The translations under genes and the position numbers were made by a program. DNA of 64,000 bases, taken from contig NC_056052.1 of assembly GCF_004379255.2 (NCBI RefSeq), forward strand, positions 12,804,589-12,868,588. The letters are read 5' to 3'. This DNA comes from Salvia splendens. Its lineage: Eukaryota; Streptophyta; Magnoliopsida; Lamiales; Lamiaceae. Under the pieces are notes generated by a model that saw only the letters and a list, made by a program, of their open reading frames with translations, was not told where the DNA came from and did no database searches. How positions within the stretch are numbered: position 1 is the stretch's first letter; every line of letters starts with the position of its first letter. Positions 35,348 through 46,780 of this stretch are shown piece after piece.

Positions 35348-35438
35348 TATCTCTAAATTTTCAGGAAAATAGCAATCAAAGGAAAAAAAGAAAAAAAAGA
35401 AGAAACAAGATTATCCATATAAAGCTTGCTGCACAGAG

Positions 35439-35687
35439 ATGCCATTAAGAAAGAATTTTGGTCATAAAGTCAGAAGATTAGAAGAAGAAATCAAAAATCA
35501 AGAAAGAAGGATCAAGGTCTTCTATGAAATTCGAAGAAGTAGAGAAAGAATTTCTGGATTTATCAGATTCAAGGAAGACCATGAAAGAAAGATGAGAACT
35601 ATCGAAGAGCTCATTCAAAGAAGAACCAAAATCATCAAAGAATGCAAAAGAAGGATTCACATCATCCAAATCATACTAGCTGCCTAA
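35439..35687 (+). CDS. Small basic coiled-coil ORF downstream of pararetrovirus ORF2 (82 aa, uncertain)
   Basis: This ORF begins 91 bases after ORF2 and is almost entirely heptad-like charged sequence (EEEIKNQERR, RKMRTIEELIQRRTK), predicting a basic helical or coiled-coil peptide. A TATA-like CATATAAAGC lies about 20 bases before it at 35417. I do not recognise it. It could be a genuine small viral ORF, the remnant of one, or a chance frame in purine-rich DNA; that composition makes chance a real possibility. Confidence 0.35.
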   Translation: MPLRKNFGHKVRRLEEEIKNQERRIKVFYEIRRSRERISGFIRFKEDHERKMRTIEELIQRRTKIIKECKRRIHIIQIILAA

Positions 35688-36399
35688 TCAAAAGATTGTC
35701 AGAATATTTGCCACAAAAGACAAAAGTTTGATCACAATTTTCCAAGAGTATACTAAAAGTCAAGAGTTATCATCAAAGGTGTCCACCACTTCTCAAGATG
35801 ACTGACTAATAAAAACTAAACAGACTCACAAATATTCATATCACCGACTCCAAGAAAAACAACAATTAAACAAATATTTACATCTCCATGTTTGAAACTG
35901 GCTCAACTTCTGGCAATATTCCCCACAAGTTTAAGGTCACTCCAAATATTTTGCCGTCTCCAATTCCTCCCTCCCCTTTTGTTCAGTCTGATCAGCCTAT
36001 CAGTTCGTCAAGATAGCCCCTACTCCAGCCAACTGTTGGATTCACTCGGTCACTCATTTCTCACCAGAGATGTTAGGGCCATTCACTCATTCATTTTGTC
36101 ATACCACTGATGCTTGAATTCCATAGGAACAGACTAGTTCCTTAAGGTCTTTTATTAAGGTTGTAACGGGGCAATGGGTTGCAATGTAGATAGGCAAAGT
36201 CCTATGGGTCCTAAGTTCGTAAAAAAAACATGAAGAAAACAGTGAAGGATATGTGAACTCAGGAACAAAGTTGGAGCAGCCTCCCTATCACACTTTCAGA
36301 CTTCCCAAAATTGGACAACATCCCTTTGCCTCTTTGGCCTTATTTATCTAACTTTTCTACTGCAGGGTCAGGTTACATCATTTCCTGCCCTGTCTAAAC
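35688..36399 (+). other. Unassigned sequence between pararetrovirus and TG-rich repeat
   Basis: No coding, RNA or clear repeat signal is seen. The first 400 bases are A-rich and may be the viral intergenic region. GACTAATAAAAACTAAAC near 35803 could hold a poly(A) signal. The left-to-right change to TG-rich sequence occurs at about 36395-36415. Confidence 0.4.
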
Positions 36400-37373
36400 T
36401 AAATATAGTGTATAGTGTGTGTGTTTGTAGCATATGTACTGTGCGTATTTTTTTTGGGTAGATGTTTGTATTTTGAGTATAATGTGGCGTGTATTTTCTG
36501 TATGCATGCCTAGTGCATGCATTATCTGTAAGTAGTGTGTATATTTTGTGTTTAGTGTGTATAGTGTGCGTATTATGTCTATAGTTTGTTTTGTTTGTTT
36601 GTTTGTTTTTTATAGTATGTGAAGTATATGTGTTTTGAGTATAGGTATTGTGAGTAAACTATATGTATAAAGTATGCGTATATTTATAGTGTGTAATGCA
36701 TATTTTGTTTAGGTTTTAGAGTAGTAAGTGTAGTGTGTGTATAGTGTGTGCAATGTAATTGTATATTGTGTATATATGTGTGTGTGCAATGTGATTATGT
36801 GTATATAGTGTATTTATATTTTATGTATAGCGTGTGTATTATGTGTATATGCAGTTTGTTTTCCGTGTTATGTTATGTTATGTTATGTTATGTTATGTTA
36901 TGAGTGTGTATTGTGCTTTTATTTTGTGTATAGCGTGTGTCTAGTGCGTGTATTTTTTTATAGTTTGGTTATAGCGTGTGCTATGTGTATATTTTCTGTA
37001 CGTGTGTATTTTGTGTCAGTGTGTGTTTTGTGTAGTGTGTGTATTTTGTGTGTTGTCTGCTTTTTCTTGTAAAATGTCTAGGGCGTGTATAACGTGCCTA
37101 TTTTGTGTATAGTATGTGTAGTGTATGTGTTTTTTGTGTGTGTTTTTTGTGTATAAATTTATTTGGTTTGTGTATAGTTGCAATGTTTTATAGTGTGTGT
37201 GTTTCATTTGTAATTTGTGTGAAATGCTTGATTATATTGTGTATATTGTGTATATTATGTGCAATGTAGTACATATTTTGTGTTGTGTGTATGTGTGTTT
37301 GGTATATATTGTGTGTGCAGTGCATGTATTTTGTATATTATGTGTCTCGTGTGCTATATGTCCCATATGTAAA
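36400..37373 (+). repeat. TG-rich tandem repeat, segment 1
   Basis: Low-complexity sequence built from TGTGTATTTTGTGTATAGTG-like phrases. It includes a (TTATG) run of about seven copies near 36870-36901. Specific anchors such as GTATGCATGCC (36499) and CCCATATGTAAATG (37361) recur in segment 2 at 50341 and 51201. After subtracting the inserted element C, this gives a period of about 1.64 kb. The small ORFs here are artefacts of the TG-rich composition. Confidence 0.85.
37369..37373 (+). repeat. Target-site duplication GTAAA (left copy, element C)
   Basis: GTAAA precedes the 5' LTR and recurs at 49572-49576 after the 3' LTR. The uninterrupted target, CCCATATGTAAATGTTC, is present in the paralogous repeat copy at about 51201. 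Confidence 0.94.
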
Positions 37374-40158
37374 TGTAACGCCCCGCTTTTCGAACCCTAA
37401 TTTTCGAACCCTAAGACGTTGTATTTATTGCTTTGATTGCCGCAATTAAATGACGATTTATTTTGTGCATACTTTGGTGACCTAATTTGTTTTGACTAAG
37501 TCAAAACCGTTGATTTTATGACGTGGCTTTAATTAATTGTCGGGGAATGAGATATATTGCGGTGAATTATATTATCTTTTGGGAGTGAGATTTAATTAGT
37601 ATCATAAATAATTACCTTGCCCCTTTCATTGTGGAAATTTCGACCACTATTATTTTAAGGAGAGGAATTCTATTACTTGGATTTAATTATTTGCTTGGGA
37701 TAATTATCCAATTAAATCCAAAGCCTAATTATCCTATTTCCTTCTTGAGAAAATCGGCCCCCACTAATTTTTCCTAAGGAGATTTCGAAATCTCCTTACT
37801 TGTGGGAAAAGAAATTATTCATTCTTTATTTTGATCCCTTAATTATTTCTTTCCATGTTTTAATTGGAATATCCTAGCAAATCTTTCCCTATCTTATTTT
37901 ATTAAAGATTTGGAAATTTATTCCTTGTGGGAGGAATTGAATAACACGCCTATTTCCATATTGTTTGGGAGGATTTTTATTAATTTTCTGCTCCGTATTA
38001 TTTTATTCTGCTCCGTGAAAATACCAAATTAAATTGGAGGCTAATTAAATAGCCTTAATTTTCGAAAATCCTCCTTGATTCTTCCCCCTTATTCACGCCA
38101 TTTCCCCTCCATCAAATCTCAATCTTTATTACAATTATTCTCCCAAATATTCTCTAATTAATTATGGGATATGATTTAAGCCTATAAATAAGAATCAACT
38201 CCTAAACCTAAACCCCACCTCAAATCACACGCCTCCCCCTTGAATTACACGCCCCCTCCCCTCTTCTTCACTCTCCCACACTTGTTCTTCCATTCAACTC
38301 AAGATCCTTTCGATTCGCCAAGAGTTTGTTGAAGAACCAAGAGTTTTAAACGTTTCTACCGATTGTTTTGTTCAAGAAAGGTACATTCAAGCCTCTATTC
38401 TTCATTCCTCTCCATCCCAACTCTTCTTTTGTTCTCTCATGCATGTAGAGAGTGTAGGGAATGCAGATCTAAGGGATTTAATCGGTGGGAATTTGTGATT
38501 GTGTACATGATTGCGTTTTGAATGAATTGTTTGATGATTTAATGAATCCTCGGTGAATGATATGTGATGTTATGAAAGCATGAGTGTAAGGACCCTTTTG
38601 AGCATGTTTGTGTGTTAAAACCATGAAAAGGTTGATTTTGAATAAGTGGGTGAAAACCCTAATTCGAATTTCTAAAGGCATGAGAAACTGTAATTTCGGA
38701 CAGTATGTTCCGACATGTATTTGACCAAACAAATGAACTCCGATTTGATCGATTCTTTTTCCTGAGTAAACTGCATGATGTGTTCTGTGTTGTGTGTGAA
38801 TTTCAACTCTTTTGGACGAAAGATGAATTTTTGGTGAATTTTTAAAGTTGACTGCGCTTTTCTGGCAGAAACTGTTTTCTCGACCAGTAGGTTACGTCTT
38901 TTAATTGACCGACTTAAAAGGGGTATTTTGACATGAAAATTAAACTGGAAGTTATTTGATGAGTCTTCTGCCTTGTGGTAAAATTCTAGCCCCAACGGAA
39001 GTGGGGTGAATTTTTAGTAAATTTTACAAAATGATTGCGCAGTGCTGCCAGATTCCTATCTTTACAAAAACACTATGTTACTATAAGTGAATTACATGAT
39101 TGATATATGTGATGACGTGATGTGATGTTCAAAGATGGGAAAAGGGAAAACGATAGGGACATGCATAATATTAAGTCAATGGTTGTGACTGATAAGTCAT
39201 ATATATTATCTAAAGGTGATAACTCGTGCTCGAAGCGTGATAGCAAAGGAAAGGCAGTAGTTGAAACCAAAACGGTCGAGGTGGGCTACTTTTCTACCCT
39301 ACACTATGTGTGGGTTTCTCTTTTACTAAAAACTCTTTTACGTATGACTGTGGAGCTATAAGGGTGGTTTTAAGCGATTATCATGCCGTGATTTGTTTTA
39401 ACGTGCCTATCTGCTGTTGCCACTGTTATATAAATCGAATTCGGGTCCTCGTAGGGCCGCAAACCCTACTTGGATTAGTGTACACCTATGGTAGACTGTG
39501 TGCTAGCGTACGGGCTGGCCGGTCTAGTGACCTGGTTTGCGGCCGCATTCCTTGTCATGTATTGGCAGATATGGACGACGATGGGAAAAAATGACTGCGC
39601 AGTCGCTATTTTGAACAATGGAAAATATTTTTGTGCCTCGGGCCTTTCCAAAGTAAAACCCTGATGGTTACTTACGTATGGCATGATAACATATACTTTT
39701 ATTTAAAATATTTTCGGGCATGAGCCACTGAGTATTATTTTTATAGTACTCAGCCCTGCATATGTTTTCTCTATGTGCAGGTTGAGCAGCGACGAGCGGT
39801 TGGTGGTGTTGAGCAGAAATAATAATATGGTTGTTTTGAAACTTCGAGTGTCGTTGTGTCTTCATACATGACTTCACTCTTCTCTTGGATGCTTCCGCTG
39901 TGATATTTTCCTTACGTACATTTTTACTTAACTATGGATCTTTTTGATTAAATGTTGAGAACTCGTTACCCTTTTTATTAATGTCAAACCTTTGGTCTTT
40001 TCATTTATTTTAATATAGATATCGTTGGTCGTGTAATTATTAGACTTAAATTTTGGTCAGACTTTTATCGAAAACCCTAGCCTTCTAAGCCCGTTCATTT
40101 AAACCCCTTTAAGTCGCGATCGCCCGTTTTTATTAACTCTAGGGGGGCGGTCGTGACA
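37374..40158 (+). repeat. Element C 5' LTR (2785 bp)
   Basis: It starts TGTAACGCCCCGC and ends GGTCGTGACA. A TATA-like CCTATAAATAAG is near 38183. The conserved GGGCTGGCCGGTCTAGTGACC block is near 39510. A CTGAGTA/TACTCAG hairpin at 39728-39753 is followed by TTTTCTCTATGTGCAGG. ORFs within it, such as minus 38672-38995, are shared by both LTRs and have no recognisable domain. Confidence 0.93.
38181..38192 (+). promoter_or_regulatory. Probable LTR TATA box
   Basis: GCCTATAAATAA occurs about 810 bases into the LTR, upstream of a pyrimidine/CA-rich stretch. The same sequence is in the 3' LTR near 47588. This is the best TATA match in the LTR, but a start site cannot be placed from sequence alone. 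Confidence 0.5.
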
Positions 40159-40161
40159 GTT

Positions 40162-40173
40162 TGGTATCAGAGC
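40162..40173 (+). other. Element C primer-binding site (initiator tRNA-Met type)
   Basis: TGGTATCAGAGC lies three bases after the LTR end, the same primer type as in elements B and D. Confidence 0.92.
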
Positions 40174-40945
40174 CTCAGTTCTTTCCGCTCTGGACCCAAG
40201 AGTCTTTTTGAGTCAAAATCTATGCATGTGTAATTTGGCAAAATGATAAACATCGGAAGCTCAACACCACAACTCGTCCCTGCCCAACCCAGAAGAATGA
40301 GGTAACAAGTATTTTGATAGATTTTGATATGAACTTTGAAATGTTGGAAATATCGATGGGAATATTGCTCATGCGTGAATGAAAGTACTTCTATGGGGAT
40401 CAAGGATTATGCATATGTCATGTTGAAAATCTTGCTTGAGATATGTATTGATGAAAATGCATGGATATGAAATTGATATTTGCGCTTGTGCCAAGATGAC
40501 AAATGTTGTTATGACAATGAACTTGTATATGTTACTCAAATACGTGTTAAACACATATGAGTTGGATGTGATTATGTGATGACTGTTATGCGATTGCTTT
40601 ATGAAACAGTATCTATGTGAAAGAACCTGAGCATGCTGCTATGTATAATTGTGAATCATGGATGAATGAAAAATTTGAGATAATGCCGAACTTGAAGGCA
40701 CGAAACGCCTAACGCAAGGCAAGCGACGCGTGGGAACATTTTGCGTTTTAGCGAAACACGAAACCGCACGAACCTTTTTACCTTGGAAACGAAATTTCAT
40801 TCATTCTTGATATGATACTACCCCCACACCTCCATCGTTGGAGATTTTTATACATATACGCACCCATCACATTCTCAGCATCATTCGAAACCTCATACAC
40901 TATTATTCTTTCGATCCTTGTGCTGATGCTGAATTTTCTTTCTAG
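40174..40945 (+). other. Element C leader with intron-like signals
   Basis: No coding sequence. A strong 5' splice-site match, GAATGAG|GTAACAAG, has its GT at 40302-40303; in the ATG frame it would otherwise read ATG-AGG-TAA. A 3' splice-site match, TGCTGATGCTGAATTTTC followed by TTTCTAG, ends at 40945, directly before the ATG of the extra ORF. The donor sequence is conserved in element A at 26136. Splicing is an inference. Confidence 0.5.
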
Positions 40946-41596
40946 ATGGCTCAACGGTATTATGCCCCGATGCGTAATCGCTACTCCAGCGAAAGGGACC
41001 ACCCGGTTGAGCGCTACCGAGATTTCGAGTGGCACGAGAAGCTCTTCCTCATGTCCTACGTCACCGAGTTTTACAGTAAATGGATGAACGCATACGCGTA
41101 CGGGGGAGCTACCCATCACGAAGGGATCCAAAAGCTCATCCACACTTTACCATCTCCTTGGGATGAGTGGACCGCTCAGACATCTCGGTTTTTCATATGG
41201 TATAGCCTGCCCGATTACACCGCGCGGGGAGATTTGGTTGGCCTTTTAAAGGTGCTGCTCCCGGCCATGACAGCGGCATTTGATGGACCGCCATGTGATC
41301 CACCTCCACATGTCTATCCGCCGATTCAAGCTCGCATGCGAAGGAATCGCTGTAACAAGGAGCCACATGTCTCCCGTGTTCCTAAGAGGATGCGACTCGG
41401 GATGCGTGTCTGGGCCCCTCTAAGAATTGAGAGAGAGGATGGTGGGATGCTCGGGATAACCCCTCCACCCGTGGGTGCCGAAGAGGAAAGTGAAGAGGAG
41501 GATCCCGAAGAAGAGGATCCCGAAGAGGAGGAGGACCCAAATAGAGAGAGCGTTGGAGAAACCGTGGAGAAACAGGATGAGGATGGAAAAGATTAA
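40946..41596 (+). CDS. Extra ORF upstream of gag-pol in element C (216 aa, unknown function)
   Basis: This uninterrupted ORF lies between the leader and gag on the sense strand. The N-terminal 60 residues are basic and aromatic (MAQRYYAPMRNRY, FEWHEKLFLMSYVTEF). A central part is rich in Trp, Pro and Leu, followed by a basic stretch (RMRRNRC...RVPKRMRLGMR). The last 45 residues are strongly acidic with EEDPEEEDPEEEED repeats. There is no signal peptide, membrane segment, zinc knuckle or enzyme motif that I can see. The ATG follows a TTTCTAG acceptor-like site. Its codons are more GC-rich than the flanking leader and resemble gag. Standard Tekay elements are described with gag-pol only. It might be captured host sequence or an accessory protein; I do not recognise the family. 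Confidence 0.65.
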   Translation: MAQRYYAPMRNRYSSERDHPVERYRDFEWHEKLFLMSYVTEFYSKWMNAYAYGGATHHEGIQKLIHTLPSPWDEWTAQTSRFFIWYSLPDYTARGDLVGLLKVLLPAMTAAFDGPPCDPPPHVYPPIQARMRRNRCNKEPHVSRVPKRMRLGMRVWAPLRIEREDGGMLGITPPPVGAEEESEEEDPEEEDPEEEEDPNRESVGETVEKQDEDGKD

Positions 41597-42200
41597 ACAT
41601 AATAATTCTAGAATATTTTATTTTGATTTCCCATGTTTTTGCTTGACCTTGACATCATTTTGTCCTTTTGTTTTCGTTATGATGGAACCAAGACCTCTTG
41701 GAGGCAACGTTTGATAATTCTATGAAAATTTTTCCTTGCTATTCCATTGTGCAATGATTTGGTACCATTTCTTATTGTCTAATTGTGCGATTACCTTTTA
41801 TTTCTAATTTATGGCGCAATTACCTTTTGTTATACTATATTGAAATTATCCTTTTCCCAATTGCACAATTTCCCTTGACATACTATCTTTGCTACTTGAT
41901 TGGACAATTGCTTCATGCCATAATTTGAGACCACCCTAACCTTTTCATTACACCAACTGTCTCTTGTCGCAATCACTCATTTGCTACCTTGCGACGCAAT
42001 TTCCTCTTGCTACACCATTCGGTGGTTGCTCTCTTGCTATCATTTTATGCGGTTATATTCGATACCTTGTCTTGCAAAAAAAAAAAAAGCTCCTTATTAT
42101 TCTGTGATACAATTGCCCTTTGATTTCCACTCTTCAACTATACCACCCCTTTTTTTTGGGATTTCGAATAAATACATTAATAATTCTCGTGTTAATCAGA
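41597..42200 (+). other. Non-coding spacer between extra ORF and gag
   Basis: AT- and pyrimidine-rich sequence with repeated ATTGCACAATT/GCGACGCAATT-like phrases and an A12 run at about 42077. It ends GTGTTAATCAG at 42199, a weaker acceptor-like site two bases before the gag ATG. No ORF of note. Confidence 0.55.
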
Positions 42201-45200
42201 ATGCCGCCTAGACGTAACGTAAGACGTGGGAACCCCGAGCCTACCCCTCAGGCGATGGAGGAGAGTGTGACGCATCCCATCCCTCCCCCACCGCCTTCTC
42301 CACCTCCTGTTGACCGTGAGATCGTGAAGTTGTTTTTAGGTCAGAAACCTCCCATCTTTGATGGAATGGGAGAGCCAGCCAAGGCCGAATCATGGATACG
42401 CGCACTGGAGCGCATCTTCGCAATCCTGGGATGCAACGATAAGGAACGGTTGAGTTGTGTGACCTACCAACTAACCGAGGCTGCTGACTTCTGGTGGGAC
42501 ACCAGGATGAAAACAATGCCCCGAGATCAAGCAGATGGGATGACCTGGGAAGGTTTCAAGACAGAGATATACAATAAGTATGTGCCCAAGAGCTATCGGA
42601 AGGCAAAGGCATCAGAGTTCTACAATCTGACCCAAGGACGCATGACAGTGACCGAGTATGACCGTGCGCTCAACAACATGACCCGGTACGCACCTGACCA
42701 AGTCGATACCGATGAGAAACTGGCCGAGAAGTTCCGGGAGGGACTACGACCAGAGATAAGGATGTCGTTGGCCAGTCGAGGGAGACTTCCTTACGTGGAA
42801 GCATTGGCCCTTGCTCTAGACATTGAGGCAGCTATGCCCAATGAGAGAGTGAAGGAAAACACTACCATGGCACTACCTCCACCACACCACTCCCGAGAGA
42901 AGAGGAAATGGGAGGGGAATGGAATCCCGTACGACAACAGGAGGTACCAGGGCACCCAGAACCGACCACAGTATAGTGGAGGGCAGAACTCGTCTAGCCA
43001 GAGAGGCGACTTCCGACCTAAGCCACCCCATTGCAACGTGTGCTCCAAGTACCACTTTGGAGAGTGTAGAATCCAGAGCACCCCTAAGTGCTTTAACTGT
43101 GGAGGAAACGGGCACTTCTCTAGAGAGTGTCCGAGCAAGGGGATAACAATGGGATCGAGGCAGAACCCTCAAGGACCCCGCATGCAGCCAAGAGTGCCGC
43201 AAATAGAATCAAGGGGAAATCGCGACCAACCTCCGCGACAGCAGCAGCCCTACCGCCAAAGACTTCCCTCTCAGGCTAGAGCATACGCCTTGAGTCGGAA
43301 ACAACCCAAGACCGAACAAGGGAACCAGGAGAACGGAAACCTGGCAGGTATGGGTAAAATCCTTGACACTCCTATCATTGTGTTGTTTGATACGGGCGCA
43401 TCGCATTCATTCATATCTGACTTATGTGTGGATACTTTGAGCTTGCCTGTTAACAAATCTGAACATAAGATGATAGTGTCTTCACCAGTGGGTGGGACAA
43501 TAGAAATCTCACGAACATGCCCAAACGTAGAAATTATGATGGGAGGCCTTAAGTTAGTCGCTCACAATCTGCAAGTTATGGCGATTGGAGACATCGACGT
43601 AATTTTAGGGATGGATTGGTTGACCTCGAATTTTGCGACGATTCGTTGTAAGGAGAGACATATATCTCTACAAGCCCCTGGCGAGGAACCCGCCTTGTAT
43701 CATGGAATCTCGATGAATCGGCGAACCTCTATCATCTCCGCGCTTCAAGCTAGTACGCTGGTGAGGAAAGGACATCCTGCTTATCTCGTCTATCTACAAG
43801 GAGAGGAGAAAGGAGAAAGGAAAATGGAAGACGTAGCCGTCGTGCAGGAATTCCCGGACGTTTTTCCCGAAGCTTTGCCTGGACCACCGCCAGATCGGCA
43901 ATTGGAGTTCACAATCGATCTAGCACCAGGGTCGGCACCTGTGTCTAAGGCACCATACAGAATGGCGCCTAAGGAGTTAGAAGAACTCAAGATACAGCTC
44001 CAAGAGCTTATGGACCTGGGTTTTAATAGACCCAGTGTTTCACCATGGGGCGCGCCGGTGCTTTTTGTGAAAAATAAGGACGGATCGATGAGAATGTGTA
44101 TCGATTATAGGGAGCTGAACAAGATGACGCTCAAGAACAAATATCCACTACCGAGGATAGATGACCTATTCGATCAACTTCGAGGAGCCGGTGTATTTTC
44201 TAAGATGGACTTAAGGTCCGGGTACCATCAGTTGAGAGTCCGAAGAGAGGATATACCGAAGACGGCCTTTCGAACGAGATATGGTCACTATGAATTTGTC
44301 GTAATGCCGTTCGGTTTGACGAATGCACCAGCGGTATTCATGGACTTGATGAACCGAGTGTTTCATCCCTACTTGGATAAGTTTGTCTTGGTGTTCATTG
44401 ATGACGTGCTAGTTTACTCGAAGAACGAGAAAGAACACGAGGAACATCTGCGAATCACCTTGGAGACCTTGAGGAGCGAGAAGTTGTACGCCAAATTCAG
44501 CAAGTGTGAGTTTTGGCTAAAGGAAGTAAATTTCCTTGGCCACATCGTGTCGAAAGGAGGAATTCGAGTAGATCCCGCTAAGGTTGAGGCGGTGCAACAG
44601 TGGAAAGCACCTTCGACACCCAACGAGATTCGGAGTTTTCTAGGTTTGGCGGGATACTATCGAAGGTTTATAGAAGGGTTCTCTAAGATAGCGAGACCCA
44701 TGACACAACAACTCAAGAAGGGAGTGAAAGTCAATTGGACTCCCGAGTGCGAGGCTAGTTTCCAACTCTTGAAAGAAAAGCTAACTAGTGCACCAATCTT
44801 AGCCGTACCTGAACCTGGAGTGAACTACGTGGTATACACGGACGCTTCGAAGGTGGGACTTGGATGTGTGTTGATGCAAAACAACAAGGTGATTGCTTAC
44901 GCATCCCGGCAATTGAGGCCACACGAGTTGAACTATCCAACCCACGATTTGGAGTTAGCAGCAGTGGTACACGCCTTAAAGATTTGGAGACATCATCTCT
45001 ACGGAGTTCGATGTGAAATATTTATGGACCACAAAAGCCTGAAATATTTCTTCGAGCAAAAGGATTTAAACATGCGACAACGAAGGTGGCTCGAATTGGT
45101 GAAGGACTACGATTGTGGTATCAACTACCACCCTGGCAAGGCAAATGTAGTGGCAGATGCCTTGAGCCGGAAGAGTCATTCCCAATTGGCCACTTTGCTC

Positions 45201-46736
45201 ACCAAAGAAGAAAACTTAGTCCGCGAGTTTAGTAAGATGCGTTTGGAAGTGGTGAGAGCACCAGAAACAGTGGAAGCTCGAATCGCCACTTTGGTTGTTA
45301 AACCTGATCTAAGGACAAGAATCGTCGAAGCGCAACGAATTGATGCGAAACTAGAGGAAGTTCGTATAGAAGTGCGAACCGGCGAATCTGGGAACTTTAA
45401 TGAAGAAGGTGACAACGCGCTTACCTTCAGAGGAAGACTATGCATACCGGACGACGAAGAACTCAAAAATGAAGTGATGAGCGAAGCTCATGAGACTCCT
45501 TACACCGCCCACCCAGGAAGTACGAAAATGTACCAAGACTTGAAGAAGTCCTTTTGGTGGAATGGTATGAAGAAGGACATAGCGGCCTTCGTGGAGCGCT
45601 GCTTAGCCTGCCAACAGGTGAAGGCTCTACATCAACGACCGTATGGGAGGTTGCAACCACTAGAAATCCCCGAGTGGAAGTGGGAGCACATTGCCATGGA
45701 CTTTGTGACGGCCTTGCCAAAGACGCAAAGAGGGAATACTGCCATATGGGTAGTTATAGACCGACTCACCAAGAGTGCGCACTTCATACCGATACCCATA
45801 ACCTACGGATCAAACAAGCTAGCTCAAGTGTATATAAAGGAAATAGTGCGACTGCATGGAGTCCCCGTGACGATCACGTCTGACCGTGACCCGAAGTTTA
45901 CGTCAAGATTCTGGATTTTCCTACAACGTGAACTAGGCACTCGACTGAACTTCAGCACGGCTTTTCACCCGCAGACGGACGGGCAATCCGAAAGAACGAT
46001 CCAAACCCTCGAGGATATGTTAAGAGCCGTGGTGTTGGACCGAGGAGGGAGTTGGGAGTCCGCACTCCCATTGATCGAATTCGCCTACAACAACAGCTTC
46101 CAGGCAACGATAAACATGGCGCCGTACGAAGCCTTGTACGGGAGAAAGTGTAGATCCCCGCTCTACTGGGACGAAGTCGGTGAGAGAAGGGTACTCGGGC
46201 CCGACGCAGTCGAAGAAATGGTTGGAATCGTCCGACAAATTCGTACGAGGATAAAAGAAGCTCAAGACAGACAGAAGTCATACGCGGATGCGCGACGAAC
46301 CGACTTACAATTTCAAGCGGGCGACAAGGTCTTTCTCAAGGTATCCCCGTCGAAAGGGATAACGCGTTTTGGTGTCAAGGGAAAACTAAAACCGCGATTC
46401 GTTGGACCTTATGAAATCCTTGAAGGAGTGGGTCCTGTTGCATACCGCTTGGCGCTACCTCCAAGCCTTGGGAACGTGCACAACGTCTTTCATGTCTCAC
46501 AGTTACGGAAATATGTGTTCGACCCGAAGCACGTGATTCACTACAAGGAAGTCGCGTTGAACCCGGGCTTGAGCTACGAGGAGAGACCCCAAACGATTCT
46601 AGACCGAAAGATCGAGAACGTTAAAAATAAACCAGTTGCCTACGTGAAGGTACAGTGGAGAAACCACGGGCACGAAGAAGCCACGTGGGAGCTTGAGGAC
46701 AAGATGATGGAATTATACCCAGAACTCTTCCCATGA
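42201..46736 (+). CDS. gag-pol: Element C Gag-Pol polyprotein with C-terminal chromodomain (1511 aa)
   Basis: I start at ATG 42201 ([10 protein letters not shown]), because MPPRR-type starts are usual for this gag group; the frame is open 27 codons further up. The retrotransposon gag domain is at residues 50-170. Two zinc clusters at 278-312 include [14 protein letters not shown]. The protease has [11 protein letters not shown] near 396. RT spans about 600-790 with the catalytic FIDD near 731. RNase H begins with [10 protein letters not shown] near 879. Integrase has an HHCC finger near 1095-1137 and the triad D about 1166, D about 1226, E about 1261. The integrase C-terminus (GDKVFLK, GPYEIL) leads to a chromodomain at about 1457-1510 ([16 protein letters not shown]). 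The product would assemble particles, copy the RNA and integrate the cDNA. There are no internal stops. Confidence 0.95.
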   Translation: MPPRRNVRRGNPEPTPQAMEESVTHPIPPPPPSPPPVDREIVKLFLGQKPPIFDGMGEPAKAESWIRALERIFAILGCNDKERLSCVTYQLTEAADFWWDTRMKTMPRDQADGMTWEGFKTEIYNKYVPKSYRKAKASEFYNLTQGRMTVTEYDRALNNMTRYAPDQVDTDEKLAEKFREGLRPEIRMSLASRGRLPYVEALALALDIEAAMPNERVKENTTMALPPPHHSREKRKWEGNGIPYDNRRYQGTQNRPQYSGGQNSSSQRGDFRPKPPHCNVCSKYHFGECRIQSTPKCFNCGGNGHFSRECPSKGITMGSRQNPQGPRMQPRVPQIESRGNRDQPPRQQQPYRQRLPSQARAYALSRKQPKTEQGNQENGNLAGMGKILDTPIIVLFDTGASHSFISDLCVDTLSLPVNKSEHKMIVSSPVGGTIEISRTCPNVEIMMGGLKLVAHNLQVMAIGDIDVILGMDWLTSNFATIRCKERHISLQAPGEEPALYHGISMNRRTSIISALQASTLVRKGHPAYLVYLQGEEKGERKMEDVAVVQEFPDVFPEALPGPPPDRQLEFTIDLAPGSAPVSKAPYRMAPKELEELKIQLQELMDLGFNRPSVSPWGAPVLFVKNKDGSMRMCIDYRELNKMTLKNKYPLPRIDDLFDQLRGAGVFSKMDLRSGYHQLRVRREDIPKTAFRTRYGHYEFVVMPFGLTNAPAVFMDLMNRVFHPYLDKFVLVFIDDVLVYSKNEKEHEEHLRITLETLRSEKLYAKFSKCEFWLKEVNFLGHIVSKGGIRVDPAKVEAVQQWKAPSTPNEIRSFLGLAGYYRRFIEGFSKIARPMTQQLKKGVKVNWTPECEASFQLLKEKLTSAPILAVPEPGVNYVVYTDASKVGLGCVLMQNNKVIAYASRQLRPHELNYPTHDLELAAVVHALKIWRHHLYGVRCEIFMDHKSLKYFFEQKDLNMRQRRWLELVKDYDCGINYHPGKANVVADALSRKSHSQLATLLTKEENLVREFSKMRLEVVRAPETVEARIATLVVKPDLRTRIVEAQRIDAKLEEVRIEVRTGESGNFNEEGDNALTFRGRLCIPDDEELKNEVMSEAHETPYTAHPGSTKMYQDLKKSFWWNGMKKDIAAFVERCLACQQVKALHQRPYGRLQPLEIPEWKWEHIAMDFVTALPKTQRGNTAIWVVIDRLTKSAHFIPIPITYGSNKLAQVYIKEIVRLHGVPVTITSDRDPKFTSRFWIFLQRELGTRLNFSTAFHPQTDGQSERTIQTLEDMLRAVVLDRGGSWESALPLIEFAYNNSFQATINMAPYEALYGRKCRSPLYWDEVGERRVLGPDAVEEMVGIVRQIRTRIKEAQDRQKSYADARRTDLQFQAGDKVFLKVSPSKGITRFGVKGKLKPRFVGPYEILEGVGPVAYRLALPPSLGNVHNVFHVSQLRKYVFDPKHVIHYKEVALNPGLSYEERPQTILDRKIENVKNKPVAYVKVQWRNHGHEEATWELEDKMMELYPELFP

Positions 46737-46751
46737 GAGTACCAAATTTCG

Positions 46752-46780
46752 GGACGAAATTTCTTTTAAGAGTGGTAGGA
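46752..46780 (+). other. Element C polypurine tract with upstream palindrome
   Basis: AAGAGTGGTAGGA ends at 46780, immediately before the 3' LTR. Upstream, AAATTTCGGGACGAAATTT is an 8-bp inverted repeat with a 3-base centre, shared with element B. Confidence 0.75.

Larger units (their letters stand above)
29258..36100 (+). mobile_element. Endogenous pararetrovirus copy 1 (Caulimoviridae, florendovirus-like)
   Basis: The order movement protein, coat protein, protease, RT and RNase H with no integrase identifies a caulimovirid. A second ORF for a protein of unknown function downstream, overlapping the end of ORF1, fits the florendovirus layout. The movement-protein N-terminus is missing at the left junction with element A. 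The right edge is uncertain: coding homology stops at 35347, and the sequence up to about 36100 may be viral non-coding DNA. It is an inactive genomic relic, with four stops in ORF1 and a frameshift in ORF2. Confidence 0.85.

Noticed and set aside
36875..37072. Cys/Val-rich plus-strand ORFs in the TG-rich repeat that look like membrane segments
   Set aside because: Direct consequence of TGTGTA-type sequence, not conserved coding.
38478..39361. Small ORFs in the element C LTR, present again near 47885-48768
   Set aside because: Duplicated only because both LTRs carry them; no domain, and the same region in the element A LTR is not open.
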